Positions 39,357-47,439 of a stretch of 51,472 bases of DNA are shown one piece after another (within the stretch, counting starts at the first letter, position 1; the number at the start of each line of letters is the position of its first letter). The notes under the pieces were generated by a model. It searched no databases and had not been told where the DNA came from. It saw nothing but the letters and a program-made list of their open reading frames with translations. Position numbers and translations under genes: made by a program. This stretch comes from Betaproteobacteria bacterium (GTDB lineage Bacteria > Pseudomonadota > Gammaproteobacteria > Burkholderiales > SG8-39): contig CANKMT010000033.1 of NCBI GenBank assembly GCA_947482825.1, forward strand, positions 1-51,472. Direction: 5' to 3'.

Positions 39357-40166
39357 CTATTTCCGGTAGCCGGGGTCGATCCGGTCGAGTTTGCGCAACA
39401 ACGCAGGCCAGGCGATCTGGCCCGCGACGCTCTCGATGACCTTGTCCAGGTTCGCGACGACGTTTTCGATGATGCGCGAGTCGATTATGCGAAGCGATTG
39501 CGACTGCGCCGACTGCGCCGACTGCATCTTGATCTGGATCTCGCAGGCCCGCTGCAGGTTGAACATGGCGAGAAACGCCGCCGCGACCGATTGCCCGACG
39601 GTCAGCAGGCCGTGATTGCGCATGATCAGGTTGTTGCAGTTGCCCAGGTCGCGCACCAAGCGGGGCCCTTCGGCGATGTTGGCGGTGATTCCGGCATCGT
39701 CTATCGGAATGCCTTCGTAGTCGTGGTATGCAATCGATGCAAGCGCAATGATCGCCTGCTGAGACAGCGGCAGCAATCCTTCCCTTTGCCCCGAAACCGC
39801 AACGCCATCGGTCGTGTGGACATCCAGAACGCATTGCACGTCCGGCCGGCCCATATGGATCGCGCTGTGGATGAAGAACCCGGGCCCGTTCGCAAGCGCG
39901 AGCGTCTCCTCGACCGGCATGCTTTGCTGGTCGACCTTGATCAGGTTGGAGGCCGTGATTTCATCGAACATCAGGCCGTAAGCATTGACGAGGAAATGCG
40001 GCGCCTCTTCGGGCGAATCGGGCACCCGCGCGGAGATGTGGTTGAAGACGAGATCGTCCCAGCCGTACAAGGCGATCAGGCGGTAGCAGGCCGCCAGGTC
40101 GACGCGCACCTGCCACTCCGCGGCAGAGATCTCTCCGCGGTCATCGTCCCCCGGGATTGCAGTCAT
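39357..40166 (-). CDS. class II aldolase/adducin family protein
   Basis: A 269-residue protein with the aldolase II fold: GWDDLVFNHISARVP, FFIHSAIHMGRPDVQCVL, and IMRNHGLLTVGQSV with the third zinc histidine. In fuculose-1-phosphate aldolase two of the zinc ligands are H-x-H; here that motif reads D115-V-H117, so the first His is Asp. Many betaproteobacterial homologues have unknown function in decarboxylation or aldol cleavage. A 9-bp repeat encodes the short SAQSAQSQS run near residue 218-226. The gene lies 23 bp after the LLM oxidoreductase, so they are one operon. Confidence 0.8.
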   Translation of the reverse strand: MTAIPGDDDRGEISAAEWQVRVDLAACYRLIALYGWDDLVFNHISARVPDSPEEAPHFLVNAYGLMFDEITASNLIKVDQQSMPVEETLALANGPGFFIHSAIHMGRPDVQCVLDVHTTDGVAVSGQREGLLPLSQQAIIALASIAYHDYEGIPIDDAGITANIAEGPRLVRDLGNCNNLIMRNHGLLTVGQSVAAAFLAMFNLQRACEIQIKMQSAQSAQSQSLRIIDSRIIENVVANLDKVIESVAGQIAWPALLRKLDRIDPGYRK

Positions 40167-40189
40167 CGTTGCGTCTCCTTGTAACGTGC

Positions 40190-41128
40190 TTAGTTAAGTT
40201 CACCGCGCATCTGTGCCACCAGTTCCATCTGCCGTTCGTGCTCTCCGGTAAAGCGCAGCGCCATATGTGTAGCGCCGGCCTCGGCGAATTCGCGCAACCA
40301 GGCCATCGCGCCGGCGCGAGAGCCGGCAAAGCAGTATTGGCGCTTGCGGATCGATTCGCCCGGCAGCTTGTAATACTCCTGCAGGAACTGGTTCAGTTGC
40401 GTGCTCGCCCTGGCCTCGTCTTCGTCAATCGACAGGGTGAGATAGGCCGCGCCCACCAGGGAAGCGGGATCGCGTCCGGCTTCGCGCGCGTGCGCTTTCA
40501 CTTGGGTCCAGCCTTCGCCCCACGACGCGGGTCCGCCCGAGCCGGCCGGGAACCAGCCGTCGAAATTCTTGCCGGTGCGCTCGATCATGCCCGGGGTGCC
40601 GCCGCCGCCCCAGATCGGCGGACCGCCCGGCGACCACGGCTTGGGCGCGAGCACGCCTTGCTTGACCGTCCAGCGCCCCTCCCAGTCGACAGGTTCGCCG
40701 GTCCATAGGGCGCGGCACAGGCGAACGCCTTCCATCAGCCGGCCGACGCGCTTTTCGAAGGGGACCCCCGCGGACTCGAATTCCGCGCGGATCGCGGGAA
40801 CGTCCGCGCCGATGCCCATGCCGAGGATCAAGCGCCCTTCGCTGATCTGGTCGATGGTCGCCGCCTGGTGGGCGAGCAACACGGGATTGCGCAGCACCGG
40901 CAACAGCACCGCCGTGCCCACCTTGAGTTTCTTCGTTCGCGCGGCGATCGCCGCCAGGAGCGCGAGCGGCTCGTGCCGCGGCTTGGCCAGCAGCGAATCG
41001 CCGATCCACACCGAATCGAGGCCCAGGGCCTCGGCGCGATCGGCAAGGGAAAGGATCGTTCGCGTTTCGTGCACGCCGGCCATGCACAGTTCGCGGGTAG
41101 GCAGGAGGTAGCCGAGGCTGACGGTCAT
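40190..41128 (-). CDS. LLM-class F420/FMN-dependent oxidoreductase
   Basis: A 312-residue luciferase-like TIM-barrel. Family features: LGYLLPTRELCMAG, LALLAAIAARTKKLKVGTAV, LPVLRNPVLLAHQAATIDQI, and EGRLILGMGIGADVPA. It should reduce or hydroxylate small ketones or amines with F420 or FMN; F420 use in betaproteobacteria is limited, so FMN is plausible. Bases at 30149-30576 carry a decayed relative. First gene of a two-gene unit with the class II aldolase. Confidence 0.85.
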   Translation of the reverse strand: MTVSLGYLLPTRELCMAGVHETRTILSLADRAEALGLDSVWIGDSLLAKPRHEPLALLAAIAARTKKLKVGTAVLLPVLRNPVLLAHQAATIDQISEGRLILGMGIGADVPAIRAEFESAGVPFEKRVGRLMEGVRLCRALWTGEPVDWEGRWTVKQGVLAPKPWSPGGPPIWGGGGTPGMIERTGKNFDGWFPAGSGGPASWGEGWTQVKAHAREAGRDPASLVGAAYLTLSIDEDEARASTQLNQFLQEYYKLPGESIRKRQYCFAGSRAGAMAWLREFAEAGATHMALRFTGEHERQMELVAQMRGELN

Positions 41129-41275
41129 TGATAGTCCTTTTCGTTGCTGCTATCGGAACAAGCGCATGGCTGGATCATAGCGGGAACCGGGGCGCCCGAT
41201 ATCCGGTTGGCTCCCATGAATCCGGCGCGCCGCTGGCCAGTCCAGGGTTGCGGCGCTGCTCGCGACGGCTAACCG

Positions 41276-41338
41276 ATGGCAGCATTTCGCCTGAAGAGGC
41301 AGGATCCATGCGGGCCTTATAACAAAAATGGCAGCATT
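41276..41338 (+). repeat. GCAGCATT doublet repeat, copy 4
   Basis: Boxes ATGGCAGCATTT (41276) and AAAAATGGCAGCATT (ATGG at 41328) start 52 bp apart. The inner hairpin is GCCT-GAAG-AGGC (41289-41300): compared with copies 1 and 2 both arms have changed and still pair. The element lies between the LLM oxidoreductase start and the MFS stop, both on the minus strand. Confidence 0.85.
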
Positions 41339-41363
41339 GCCTTGGCCGGAAGGCGGCCCGCGA

Positions 41364-42614
41364 TCAGGCACGGCCCGAAGCGGTCAATGCGCTCGCTTCG
41401 AGCCTCAACTTCCGCGCCATCCACACTGCTCCGCCCGCAATGCCGGCAAAAACCACGGCCGCCGCGAAGGGCACGGTGTAGCTGCCTGTCGCGTCGAACT
41501 GCCAGCCCGCCATCCAAGGCCCCAGCGCACTGCCAAGCGCGCTGCAGAACATGCCCGCGCCGACGATGGACCCGAAGTGCTCGCCGCTGAACCGGTCGGC
41601 CGAGAGCGCCGGCGTCAACGCGGCCGTGACCGAATACCCCATCCCGAACAGCACCGCATACGCGTACGGTCCCCAAACGCTGGGCATCGCGCCGACCAGC
41701 ATCAGCGCGCCGATGCCCAGCACCATGATCACGATCCCGCCGGCGTAGACGAACTCGCGGTCGATGCGATCCGACAACCACCCGCCGCCGATCTTGCCGA
41801 CCACGCTCGCGCCGCCGACCACGCCGACCACGGCTGCGGCGACCATCGCGGCGATGCCATGGTCGACGAGGAAGGCGACCTGGTGCACGTGCAGGGTCTG
41901 GGAACTCAGGCTGCCGAAAAAGTAAGCGGCCATGATCAGCCAGAAGGGTGCAGTGCCGGCTGCATCGGCAAGGCTCAGCGAACGGGCGGCGGGCCGGGTG
42001 GAAGGAAGTGAAGCGGCGGCAGGTTCGGGCGATGCCCCAACGCGCGGTGTGCCGGAACGCGCGAGATAGAGCGAGCAGGGAACGATGATCGCGGCGAAGA
42101 GGACGCCGAGCACGCGGAACGCGGTGCGCCAACCCAGCGCGTCGATCAGCGCCTGCGAAAGCGGCACCACCAGGATCATGCCCACGCCCACGCCGGCGCT
42201 GACGATGCCGAGCGCAAGACCGAGGCGGTCCTGGAACCGGCGCTGCACCTCGATCACCGCGGGCACCCACCCGCACGAGGCCACGGCCACTGCGGTGAGC
42301 ACGCCGAAGAGGAAGTAGAGCTCCAGCGGCGTGGAGATATAGCTGTCGAACCACAGCGCGAATCCGAGGGCGGCACCGCCAGCGGCCATCAGCCGCCCGG
42401 GCCGCACGCGGTCGCACAGCATCCCGACCAGCGGATTGAACACGCCGTGGACCAGCGTGAACACCGAGAACGCGCCGGCGAGGACCGACCGGCTCCAGCC
42501 GAACTCCTGCAGCAGCACGACCATGAACACGCTGTAGGCGTACCAGATGCCGTACGCGAGCGCGAGGACGAGGCCCAGCGCGGCAAGGCTCAGGACACGG
42601 TTGCGGTCGATCAT
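41364..42614 (-). CDS. MFS transporter (oxalate/formate antiporter-like)
   Basis: 416 residues, the size of a 12-helix major facilitator. Hydrophobic segments such as LAALGLVLALAYGIWYAYSV and LYFLFGVLTAVAVASCGWVP alternate with short loops. MFS loop motifs are GMLCDRVRPGRL between helices 2 and 3 and GGGWLSDRIDREF between helices 8 and 9. The style is that of monocarboxylate or organic-acid carriers. Lies 22 bp after the D-aminoacylase-like gene, so it probably imports the N-acyl or carbamoyl substrate of that enzyme. Confidence 0.88.
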   Translation of the reverse strand: MIDRNRVLSLAALGLVLALAYGIWYAYSVFMVVLLQEFGWSRSVLAGAFSVFTLVHGVFNPLVGMLCDRVRPGRLMAAGGAALGFALWFDSYISTPLELYFLFGVLTAVAVASCGWVPAVIEVQRRFQDRLGLALGIVSAGVGVGMILVVPLSQALIDALGWRTAFRVLGVLFAAIIVPCSLYLARSGTPRVGASPEPAAASLPSTRPAARSLSLADAAGTAPFWLIMAAYFFGSLSSQTLHVHQVAFLVDHGIAAMVAAAVVGVVGGASVVGKIGGGWLSDRIDREFVYAGGIVIMVLGIGALMLVGAMPSVWGPYAYAVLFGMGYSVTAALTPALSADRFSGEHFGSIVGAGMFCSALGSALGPWMAGWQFDATGSYTVPFAAAVVFAGIAGGAVWMARKLRLEASALTASGRA

Positions 42615-42636
42615 GTCCCCATGGCGCCCGGCGAAA

Positions 42637-44358
42637 CTAGCCGGCCCCGGGCGCGCCGCGCAGCAGGCGTCCGCCCAAGCGTCCGGTCGCCTCGCCGTGC
42701 TCGAAGGCCGTCACGCCGTTGACCACCGTCGCCCGGATGCCTTCGGCTTTCTGCACCAGCCGCCGCGCGCCGCCGGGAAGGTCGTGCTGCACCGTCGGCA
42801 GGCTCGGCTTGATGCGCTGTTCATCGAACACCACGAGGTCCGCGGCGAATCCCTTGCGCACGAGGCCGCGGTCCGGCAGTTCCCACGCCGAGGCGTTGTC
42901 GAAGGTGAGTTTTCGGATCGCCTGCTCGAGCGTGAAAGCCTGGCGCTTGCGCACCCAGTAGCTGAGCAGGTGGGTCTGCAGCGAAGAGCCCATCTCCTGG
43001 CACACATGCGCGCCTGAGTCCGAGAAGGTGGCCAGCGTGCGCGGGTGCTTCAACATGCCGAGGATGTCGTCGGGCTTTTCGTTGACCAGAGGCTGCACGA
43101 ACAGGAGATTGTCGTTCTCCAGCATCAGGTCGATCATCACCTCCACCGGATGGCGGTTGCGCTCGCGCGCAAGGTCGGCGATCGAAGGCTCGTCCCAGTC
43201 GACGCCGAAGAGGGGAAATAGGTTGGCGTAGTCCGGCCTGCGCGGATCGGTCGTGGCAAGCCCGCCGCCCTGGAAGCCCTTGTCGCGCGGCTTCATGCCG
43301 GCCTCGTCGGCGACAAGTTGCGCGCGCAGCGCGGGATCCGCGAGCCTGCGCTTCTGTTCTTCGATCGGAAGCCCCCGGATCGAGCGCCAGTGCGGGAGCG
43401 CATCGAACGGCAGGTACGAGCGCAGCGAAAACAGCGCGTTGATCGAGCGCGTGGTCGCCTGGCCGAACGCGCGGCCGCCGGCAGCCGCGACCTCGTCGAG
43501 GTACTGCGTCTGGTACTCCCACGGGTTGGGGCTCTCGCCCTGCTGAGTGGCAAGCACGCCGAACATCAGCGGCCGGCCGCTGTCGAGCGCGATCTTGCGC
43601 AGGTGCGCGAGGCACTCGCGTTGCGCCGCGCCGCTGGAGATGTCCGGGCCGACCTGGAAGATGCCGGCATCGAGTTCGGCGAGCACGTCTACGAGCGACT
43701 CGATTTCAGTCCAGTCTGCAATGCGGCTGGCCACCGGCGAGCCGTCGGGGGTCATGTGGGTGTTGGCGCGCGAAGTCGACAGACCGAGCGCGCCGGCGCG
43801 CATGGCCTGCCTGACCGCGTCGCGCATCTGCTTCAGGTCTTCGGCGGTCGACTGCTCGGTGAGCGCGCGCTTGCCCATCACATACATCCGCAGCGCCGAG
43901 TGGCCGATGTAGGCGCCGTAGTTGATTGCCTTCGGCATTCGTTCGACGTGGTCGAGGTACTCCGGAAACGTTTCCCAGCTCCAGTCGATGCCGGCGAGCA
44001 TCGACTCAATGGGGATGTCTTCGACCGCCGTGAGGCAGCGCGCGAACCACTCGCGTTCCTCGGGCTTGCAGGGGGCCAGCGCAAAGCCGCAGTTGCCCAT
44101 CACCACCGAGGTCACGCCGTGCCAGCAAGAGCAGCTGCCCTGCGCATCCCACGACACTTGCGCATCCATGTGCGTGTGGCCGTCGATGAATCCTGGCGAG
44201 ACGATCATCCCTTCGGCGTCGATCGTCTCCTTCGCGGTTTCGCGGATGCGGCCGATCTCGGCGATCCGTCCATCCATGACGCCGACGTCGGCGCGAAACC
44301 GCGGCCGGCCCGAGCCGTCCACTACCGTGCCATTGCGAATTACGAGGTCAAGGGCCAT
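42637..44358 (-). CDS. N-acyl-D-amino-acid deacylase / amidohydrolase family 3 protein
   Basis: 573 residues from ATG 44358; longer readings are discarded because they run into non-coding sequence. The first metal motif GFIDGHTHMDAQ gives H61 and H63, followed by GVTSVVMGNCGFALAP, whose Cys is a ligand in D-aminoacylases, and the later SDSGAHVCQEMG with an Asp. D-aminoacylases release D-amino acids from N-acyl derivatives; dihydropyrimidinase or carbamoylase activity is an alternative. All expected metal residues are visible. Start of an operon with the MFS transporter. Divergent from the alpha/beta hydrolase, 210 bp away; that spacer shows no clear promoter. Confidence 0.87.
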   Translation of the reverse strand: MALDLVIRNGTVVDGSGRPRFRADVGVMDGRIAEIGRIRETAKETIDAEGMIVSPGFIDGHTHMDAQVSWDAQGSCSCWHGVTSVVMGNCGFALAPCKPEEREWFARCLTAVEDIPIESMLAGIDWSWETFPEYLDHVERMPKAINYGAYIGHSALRMYVMGKRALTEQSTAEDLKQMRDAVRQAMRAGALGLSTSRANTHMTPDGSPVASRIADWTEIESLVDVLAELDAGIFQVGPDISSGAAQRECLAHLRKIALDSGRPLMFGVLATQQGESPNPWEYQTQYLDEVAAAGGRAFGQATTRSINALFSLRSYLPFDALPHWRSIRGLPIEEQKRRLADPALRAQLVADEAGMKPRDKGFQGGGLATTDPRRPDYANLFPLFGVDWDEPSIADLARERNRHPVEVMIDLMLENDNLLFVQPLVNEKPDDILGMLKHPRTLATFSDSGAHVCQEMGSSLQTHLLSYWVRKRQAFTLEQAIRKLTFDNASAWELPDRGLVRKGFAADLVVFDEQRIKPSLPTVQHDLPGGARRLVQKAEGIRATVVNGVTAFEHGEATGRLGGRLLRGAPGAG

Positions 44359-44568
44359 GCGTGTCTCCGTCGCAGCGAGCCGTGGGCTCGTCACCACCAG
44401 AATAGCGCTCCGACACCCCAAATTGCGACGGTCGTGATTGCTGCTGCGAAACAGGGCCGGTCTTGTGGTTCGGGAAATCGAGCGGAACCCAGCATAATCC
44501 GGTGGGGAAGAAATCGTGCCCGGTCCGGTGGGCCGGCAAACAAGCGCGTTCAACCAGCGGAGAAGAAA

Positions 44569-45447
44569 ATGCCTTACGCCCTGTCCAACGGCGTGCGCCT
44601 GTACTACGAAGAGTCCGGCAAGGGCACGCCGATCGTTTTCGTCCACGAGTTCGCCGACGACCTGCGCGGCTGGGACGCGCAGGTCCGCTACTTCGGCCGG
44701 CGCCACCGATGCATTGCCTTCAACGCGCGTGGCTATCCGCCCTCGGACGTGCCGAAGGCGGTGTCGAAGTATTCCCATGTGATCGCCACCGACGACATCG
44801 CCAATGTCATGCGCCATCTCAAGCTGCCAAAAGCGCACATCGTCGGCAGCTCGATGGGCGGCTATGCAACGGTCCAGTTCGGGCTTCGGTACGCGCGCAT
44901 GGCGCTGTCGCTGACCGCGGTCGGCGTCGGATACGGCGCCGACCCGGACAAGCGCGCGCAATTTCTCGCGGACACGGAAGTCTTTGCGCGGCGCTTCGAG
45001 GAACTGGGCACGGCCGAGGCGATCAAGCCCTACCAGGTCGGCCCTTCGCGGGTGCAGCTCCTTAACAAGGATCCGCTCGGGTTCAAACATTTCTGCGCCG
45101 AGTTCGCGAAACACTCCGCCCTGGGTTCGGCCAACACGCAGCGCGGCATCCAGATGAAGCGGCCGTCGATCTACAGTCTTGAGCGCGGCCTCGCCAGGCT
45201 CAGGGTCCCGATGCACGTGATGACCGGCGACGAGGACAACAACTGCCTCGAACCCGGCATCTTCATGAAGCGCGTTTGCCCGTCGGCGTGGCTCACAGTG
45301 GTGCCCAACACAGGGCATGCGGTGAATGTCGAGGAGCCAGATCTCTTCAACCGGCTGACCGCGGAGTTCATTGCGCAGGTGGATTCAGGCCGTTGGCGGC
45401 CGCGCGACCCGCGTTATTACAACAAGTCGACGATGCTCAGGAAGTGA
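44569..45447 (+). CDS. alpha/beta-fold hydrolase
   Basis: 292 residues from ATG 44569, with CGGAG at 44558-44562. Oxyanion motif VFVHEFADDLRGW, nucleophile elbow VGSSMGGYATVQ, catalytic Asp likely in TGDEDNNCLE and His in PNTGHAVNVEEP. The HG motif reads HE, as in 3-oxoadipate enol-lactone hydrolase-like and lipase-like homologues. The substrate is unknown. No terminator is visible after it; the stretch 45448-45607 holds no gene. Confidence 0.82.
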   Translation: MPYALSNGVRLYYEESGKGTPIVFVHEFADDLRGWDAQVRYFGRRHRCIAFNARGYPPSDVPKAVSKYSHVIATDDIANVMRHLKLPKAHIVGSSMGGYATVQFGLRYARMALSLTAVGVGYGADPDKRAQFLADTEVFARRFEELGTAEAIKPYQVGPSRVQLLNKDPLGFKHFCAEFAKHSALGSANTQRGIQMKRPSIYSLERGLARLRVPMHVMTGDEDNNCLEPGIFMKRVCPSAWLTVVPNTGHAVNVEEPDLFNRLTAEFIAQVDSGRWRPRDPRYYNKSTMLRK

Positions 45448-45607
45448 CGGGCGTTCGCCAAGCGCCCGGATGCGATCCTATGGAAGCCGCAGACATCGGT
45501 GTCTCCAGCGTAGTTGTGGCGATCCCCATCACGGCGTCGCCTCTTGAACGAAGCGCCGGTTGAGTCCCGCTCTGCCGGGCCTTCTCGAAGCCGATAGCAG
45601 CAAAATG

Positions 45608-45637
45608 TAGCCAATTAAGCTACGTTCGTAGCATAAT
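45608..45637 (+). promoter_or_regulatory. palindromic TAGC-rich operator before the HTH-MNT gene
   Basis: GCTACG-TT-CGTAGC (45619-45632) is a perfect 6-bp-arm palindrome. Flanking TAGC units (TAGC at 45608, TAGCATAATTAGC after it) add two more half-site copies at short spacing. It ends 11 bp before the ATG and overlaps CATAAT, a possible -10. The gene begins with a helix-turn-helix domain that could bind here. Confidence 0.55.
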
Positions 45638-45647
45638 TAGCTTCATT

Positions 45648-46250
45648 ATGCTCGCCACGCTTCTCCTCGGCGCCTACCGGCGCCGCGTGCTCGGCCTTCT
45701 GCTCCTGCAGCCGGACCGGACATTTCACGTTCGCGAAATCGCACGCCGGACCGAGACCTCGCCGGGCACCCTGCACAAGGAACTCTCGCGCCTGGCGCAG
45801 GCGGGCCTGCTAACGCGCGAGAAGGTCGGCAACCAGGTCCGCTATGGTGCCAATCGCCAGTGTCCGATCTTCGCTGAGCTCGCCGGCATTCTGCGTAAAA
45901 CCTCGGGGTTGGCCGATGTGGTCCTCGATGCTCTCGAGCCCCTTTCGCGCCACCTCAAGATCGCGCTGGTTTTCGGTTCGGTGGCGCGCGGCGAGGAACG
46001 AGCCGGCAGCGACGTGGACTTGCTGCTCGTCGGAAGTGTAGGCTTCGCCGATGCCGTGAAAGCCCTGCACCCGGCGCAGGAGAAGGTCGGGCGGGAGATC
46101 AACCCTGTGGTGATGACCGCCGCCGAGTTCCGCAAGAAAGCCCGCGAGCCTTCCCTGCGCGAAGTGCTGGCCGGTGAAAAGCTGTTCCTGATCGGAGACG
46201 AGGATGAGCTTGGAAAACTTGCTGGCGATCAATCGCCTGGCAAGGCATGA
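45648..46250 (+). CDS. HTH plus minimal nucleotidyltransferase (MNT) protein
   Basis: 200 residues with an N-terminal winged-helix domain (LLLLQPDRTFHVREIARRTE, SPGTLHKELSRLAQAGL; residues about 15-70) fused to an MNT domain, whose GS motif is G110-S111 in FGSVARGEERAGSDVDLLL with Asp at D122 and D124. MNT proteins pair with HEPN partners as toxin-antitoxin: the MNT antitoxin AMPylates and thereby silences the HEPN ribonuclease. The attached HTH allows it to regulate its own gene too. The HEPN gene overlaps its 3' end. Confidence 0.85.
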   Translation: MLATLLLGAYRRRVLGLLLLQPDRTFHVREIARRTETSPGTLHKELSRLAQAGLLTREKVGNQVRYGANRQCPIFAELAGILRKTSGLADVVLDALEPLSRHLKIALVFGSVARGEERAGSDVDLLLVGSVGFADAVKALHPAQEKVGREINPVVMTAAEFRKKAREPSLREVLAGEKLFLIGDEDELGKLAGDQSPGKA

Positions 46251-46641
46251 GGCAAACCCCGAAGCAGCCCTGAAGCTCCTGGCGGCGGCGCAGCGCAACC
46301 TTGCTGATTCGCGTGCCGGCAACATCTCGGCCGAGAACCGCTTCGACGCCGCCTACAAGGCCATCATGCAATGCGCCACGGTCGCGCTCTGGATGCAGGG
46401 CTACCGCACGCCGACCAGCGAAGCGGGGCATCACCAGACCACCCAGCAGACCCTGCCGCTCACCCTGGGCCTCGGGCAGGACACCGTGATCGTGCTCGAC
46501 AAGCTGCGCAAGCAGCGCAATCTTGCGGACTATTCGGGGGACACCGTGAGCAACGCGGCGTTGGCCGAATGCGTGTCTCAGGCCGCCGCACTGATCAAGC
46601 TGGTCAAGGGTCGCGTGAAGGAGCGTTGGCCCAAGGCCTAG
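46204..46641 (+). CDS. HEPN-domain protein, partner of the MNT protein
   Basis: A 145-residue all-helical protein of the HEPN group: LENLLAINRLARHEANPEAA, AAQRNLADSRAGNISAENRF and LDKLRKQRNLADYSGD. Active HEPN toxins carry the R-x(4-6)-H ribonuclease motif; here the region reads R105-N-L-A-D-Y110, with tyrosine where histidine is expected. Toxic ribonuclease activity is thus doubtful, though the R and N are kept. The start lies 47 bp inside the MNT gene, with GAGACGAGG in front. An AMPylation tyrosine could be Y110 itself, by analogy with other HEPN partners. Confidence 0.78.
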   Translation: MSLENLLAINRLARHEANPEAALKLLAAAQRNLADSRAGNISAENRFDAAYKAIMQCATVALWMQGYRTPTSEAGHHQTTQQTLPLTLGLGQDTVIVLDKLRKQRNLADYSGDTVSNAALAECVSQAAALIKLVKGRVKERWPKA

Positions 46642-46778
46642 GATCCTTCAGTGCCCGCCATCGTGCTGGATACGGGAGGCGGGGTCGTGCCATTTGGGGA
46701 GAAGCTGTGGGCTGTGCCACTTTCGGTGTGGTGGGCGGGGCGCCGTAGCGGGCTTGATCTGTCTCGGTTCCTGGTAAT

Positions 46779-46804
46779 ACTTAGTTCACTTAATAGTTTA
46801 TAAT
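46779..46804 (+). promoter_or_regulatory. promoter of the phd-vapC pair
   Basis: TATAAT at 46799-46804 is a perfect -10 only 6 bp before the ATG at 46811, so the transcript is leaderless or nearly so. ACTTA occurs twice upstream (46779, 46788), 9 bp apart, and may be the antitoxin's half-sites. No convincing -35 is seen. The rest of 46642-46778 holds no gene. Confidence 0.45.
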
Positions 46805-46810
46805 CGACCC

Positions 46811-47056
46811 ATGATAAAGCTGAACATCCACGAAGCTAAAACCCATCTCTCGAAGTACCTTGCACGGCTGGAAAAGGGCGAGACCATTGTCCTGTGCAAG
46901 CGCAATACGCCGATCGCAGAGATCAGGCCACTTCCCGCTACGCGCAAGAAACCCCGCCGGCTCGGGCTTGGTAAGGGCACAGTCACGATAGCTGCCGGGT
47001 TTTTCGATCCGCTGCCGGACGAACTGCTTGACCTTTTCGAGGACAAGCGCAGTTGA
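46811..47056 (+). CDS. Phd/YefM-family antitoxin
   Basis: An 81-residue protein opening with LNIHEAKTHLSKYLARLEKG and ETIVLCKRNTPIAEIRPL, the standard Phd/YefM DNA-binding fold. The C-terminal section GTVTIAAGFFDPLPDELLDL is the toxin-binding tail usual for Phd partnered with VapC. No ribosome-binding site is seen. Its stop overlaps the toxin's TTG start codon. Confidence 0.88.
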   Translation: MIKLNIHEAKTHLSKYLARLEKGETIVLCKRNTPIAEIRPLPATRKKPRRLGLGKGTVTIAAGFFDPLPDELLDLFEDKRS

Positions 47057-47439
47057 GGCTGCTGCTCGACACCTGCACCTTTCTGTGGGCAGTAGACGAA
47101 CAGGCCGAGCTGTCGGCCAAGGCGCGCTCGGTGGTCACTGACCCTGAAAACCAAGTGTACGTCAGCGCGATTTCCGCCTGGGAGATCGCCCTTAAGCAGG
47201 AGCGGGGCAACCTGACCCTTGCCGAACCCGCGCAACGCTTCGTGCCGAAGTATCGAGAAATGCTCGGCTTTCTCGAACTCGCCCTGGACGAGGTCTCCGC
47301 ACTGCACTCCTGCAGTTTGCCCCCGATTCACCGGGACCCGTTTGACCGCATGCTCGTATGCCAGGCCATCGAGCATGGGCTGGTCATCGTGACGCCAGAC
47401 GCCCATATCACCCGCTATCCGGTTCGCACGCTCTGGTAA
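47053..47439 (+). CDS. VapC-type PIN-domain toxin partnered with Phd
   Basis: A 128-residue PIN ribonuclease starting with TTG 47053 in TTGA overlap with the antitoxin stop. Acidic ligands are visible as Asp in RLLLDTCTFLWAV, Glu in ISAWEIALKQER, Asp in RDPFDRMLVCQA and Asp in VIVTPDAHITRY. The C-terminal YPVRTLW is the usual family end, so the gene is complete although a transposase remnant begins immediately after its stop. Confidence 0.88.
   Translation: MRLLLDTCTFLWAVDEQAELSAKARSVVTDPENQVYVSAISAWEIALKQERGNLTLAEPAQRFVPKYREMLGFLELALDEVSALHSCSLPPIHRDPFDRMLVCQAIEHGLVIVTPDAHITRYPVRTLW

Noticed and set aside
12198-41338. The GCAGCATT doublets as a CRISPR array
   Set aside because: Boxes occur as isolated pairs about 10 kb apart, with one unit spacing, and no cas genes are seen.
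42637-45318. An 893-codon minus-strand reading starting at 45318
   Set aside because: The first ~320 codons are antisense to the alpha/beta hydrolase; the amidohydrolase starts at 44358.
43318-45447. A 709-codon reading on the plus strand
   Set aside because: Its first two thirds lie antisense to the D-aminoacylase-like gene and are arginine/histidine-rich shadow sequence; only the last 292 codons (from 44569) are a real gene.
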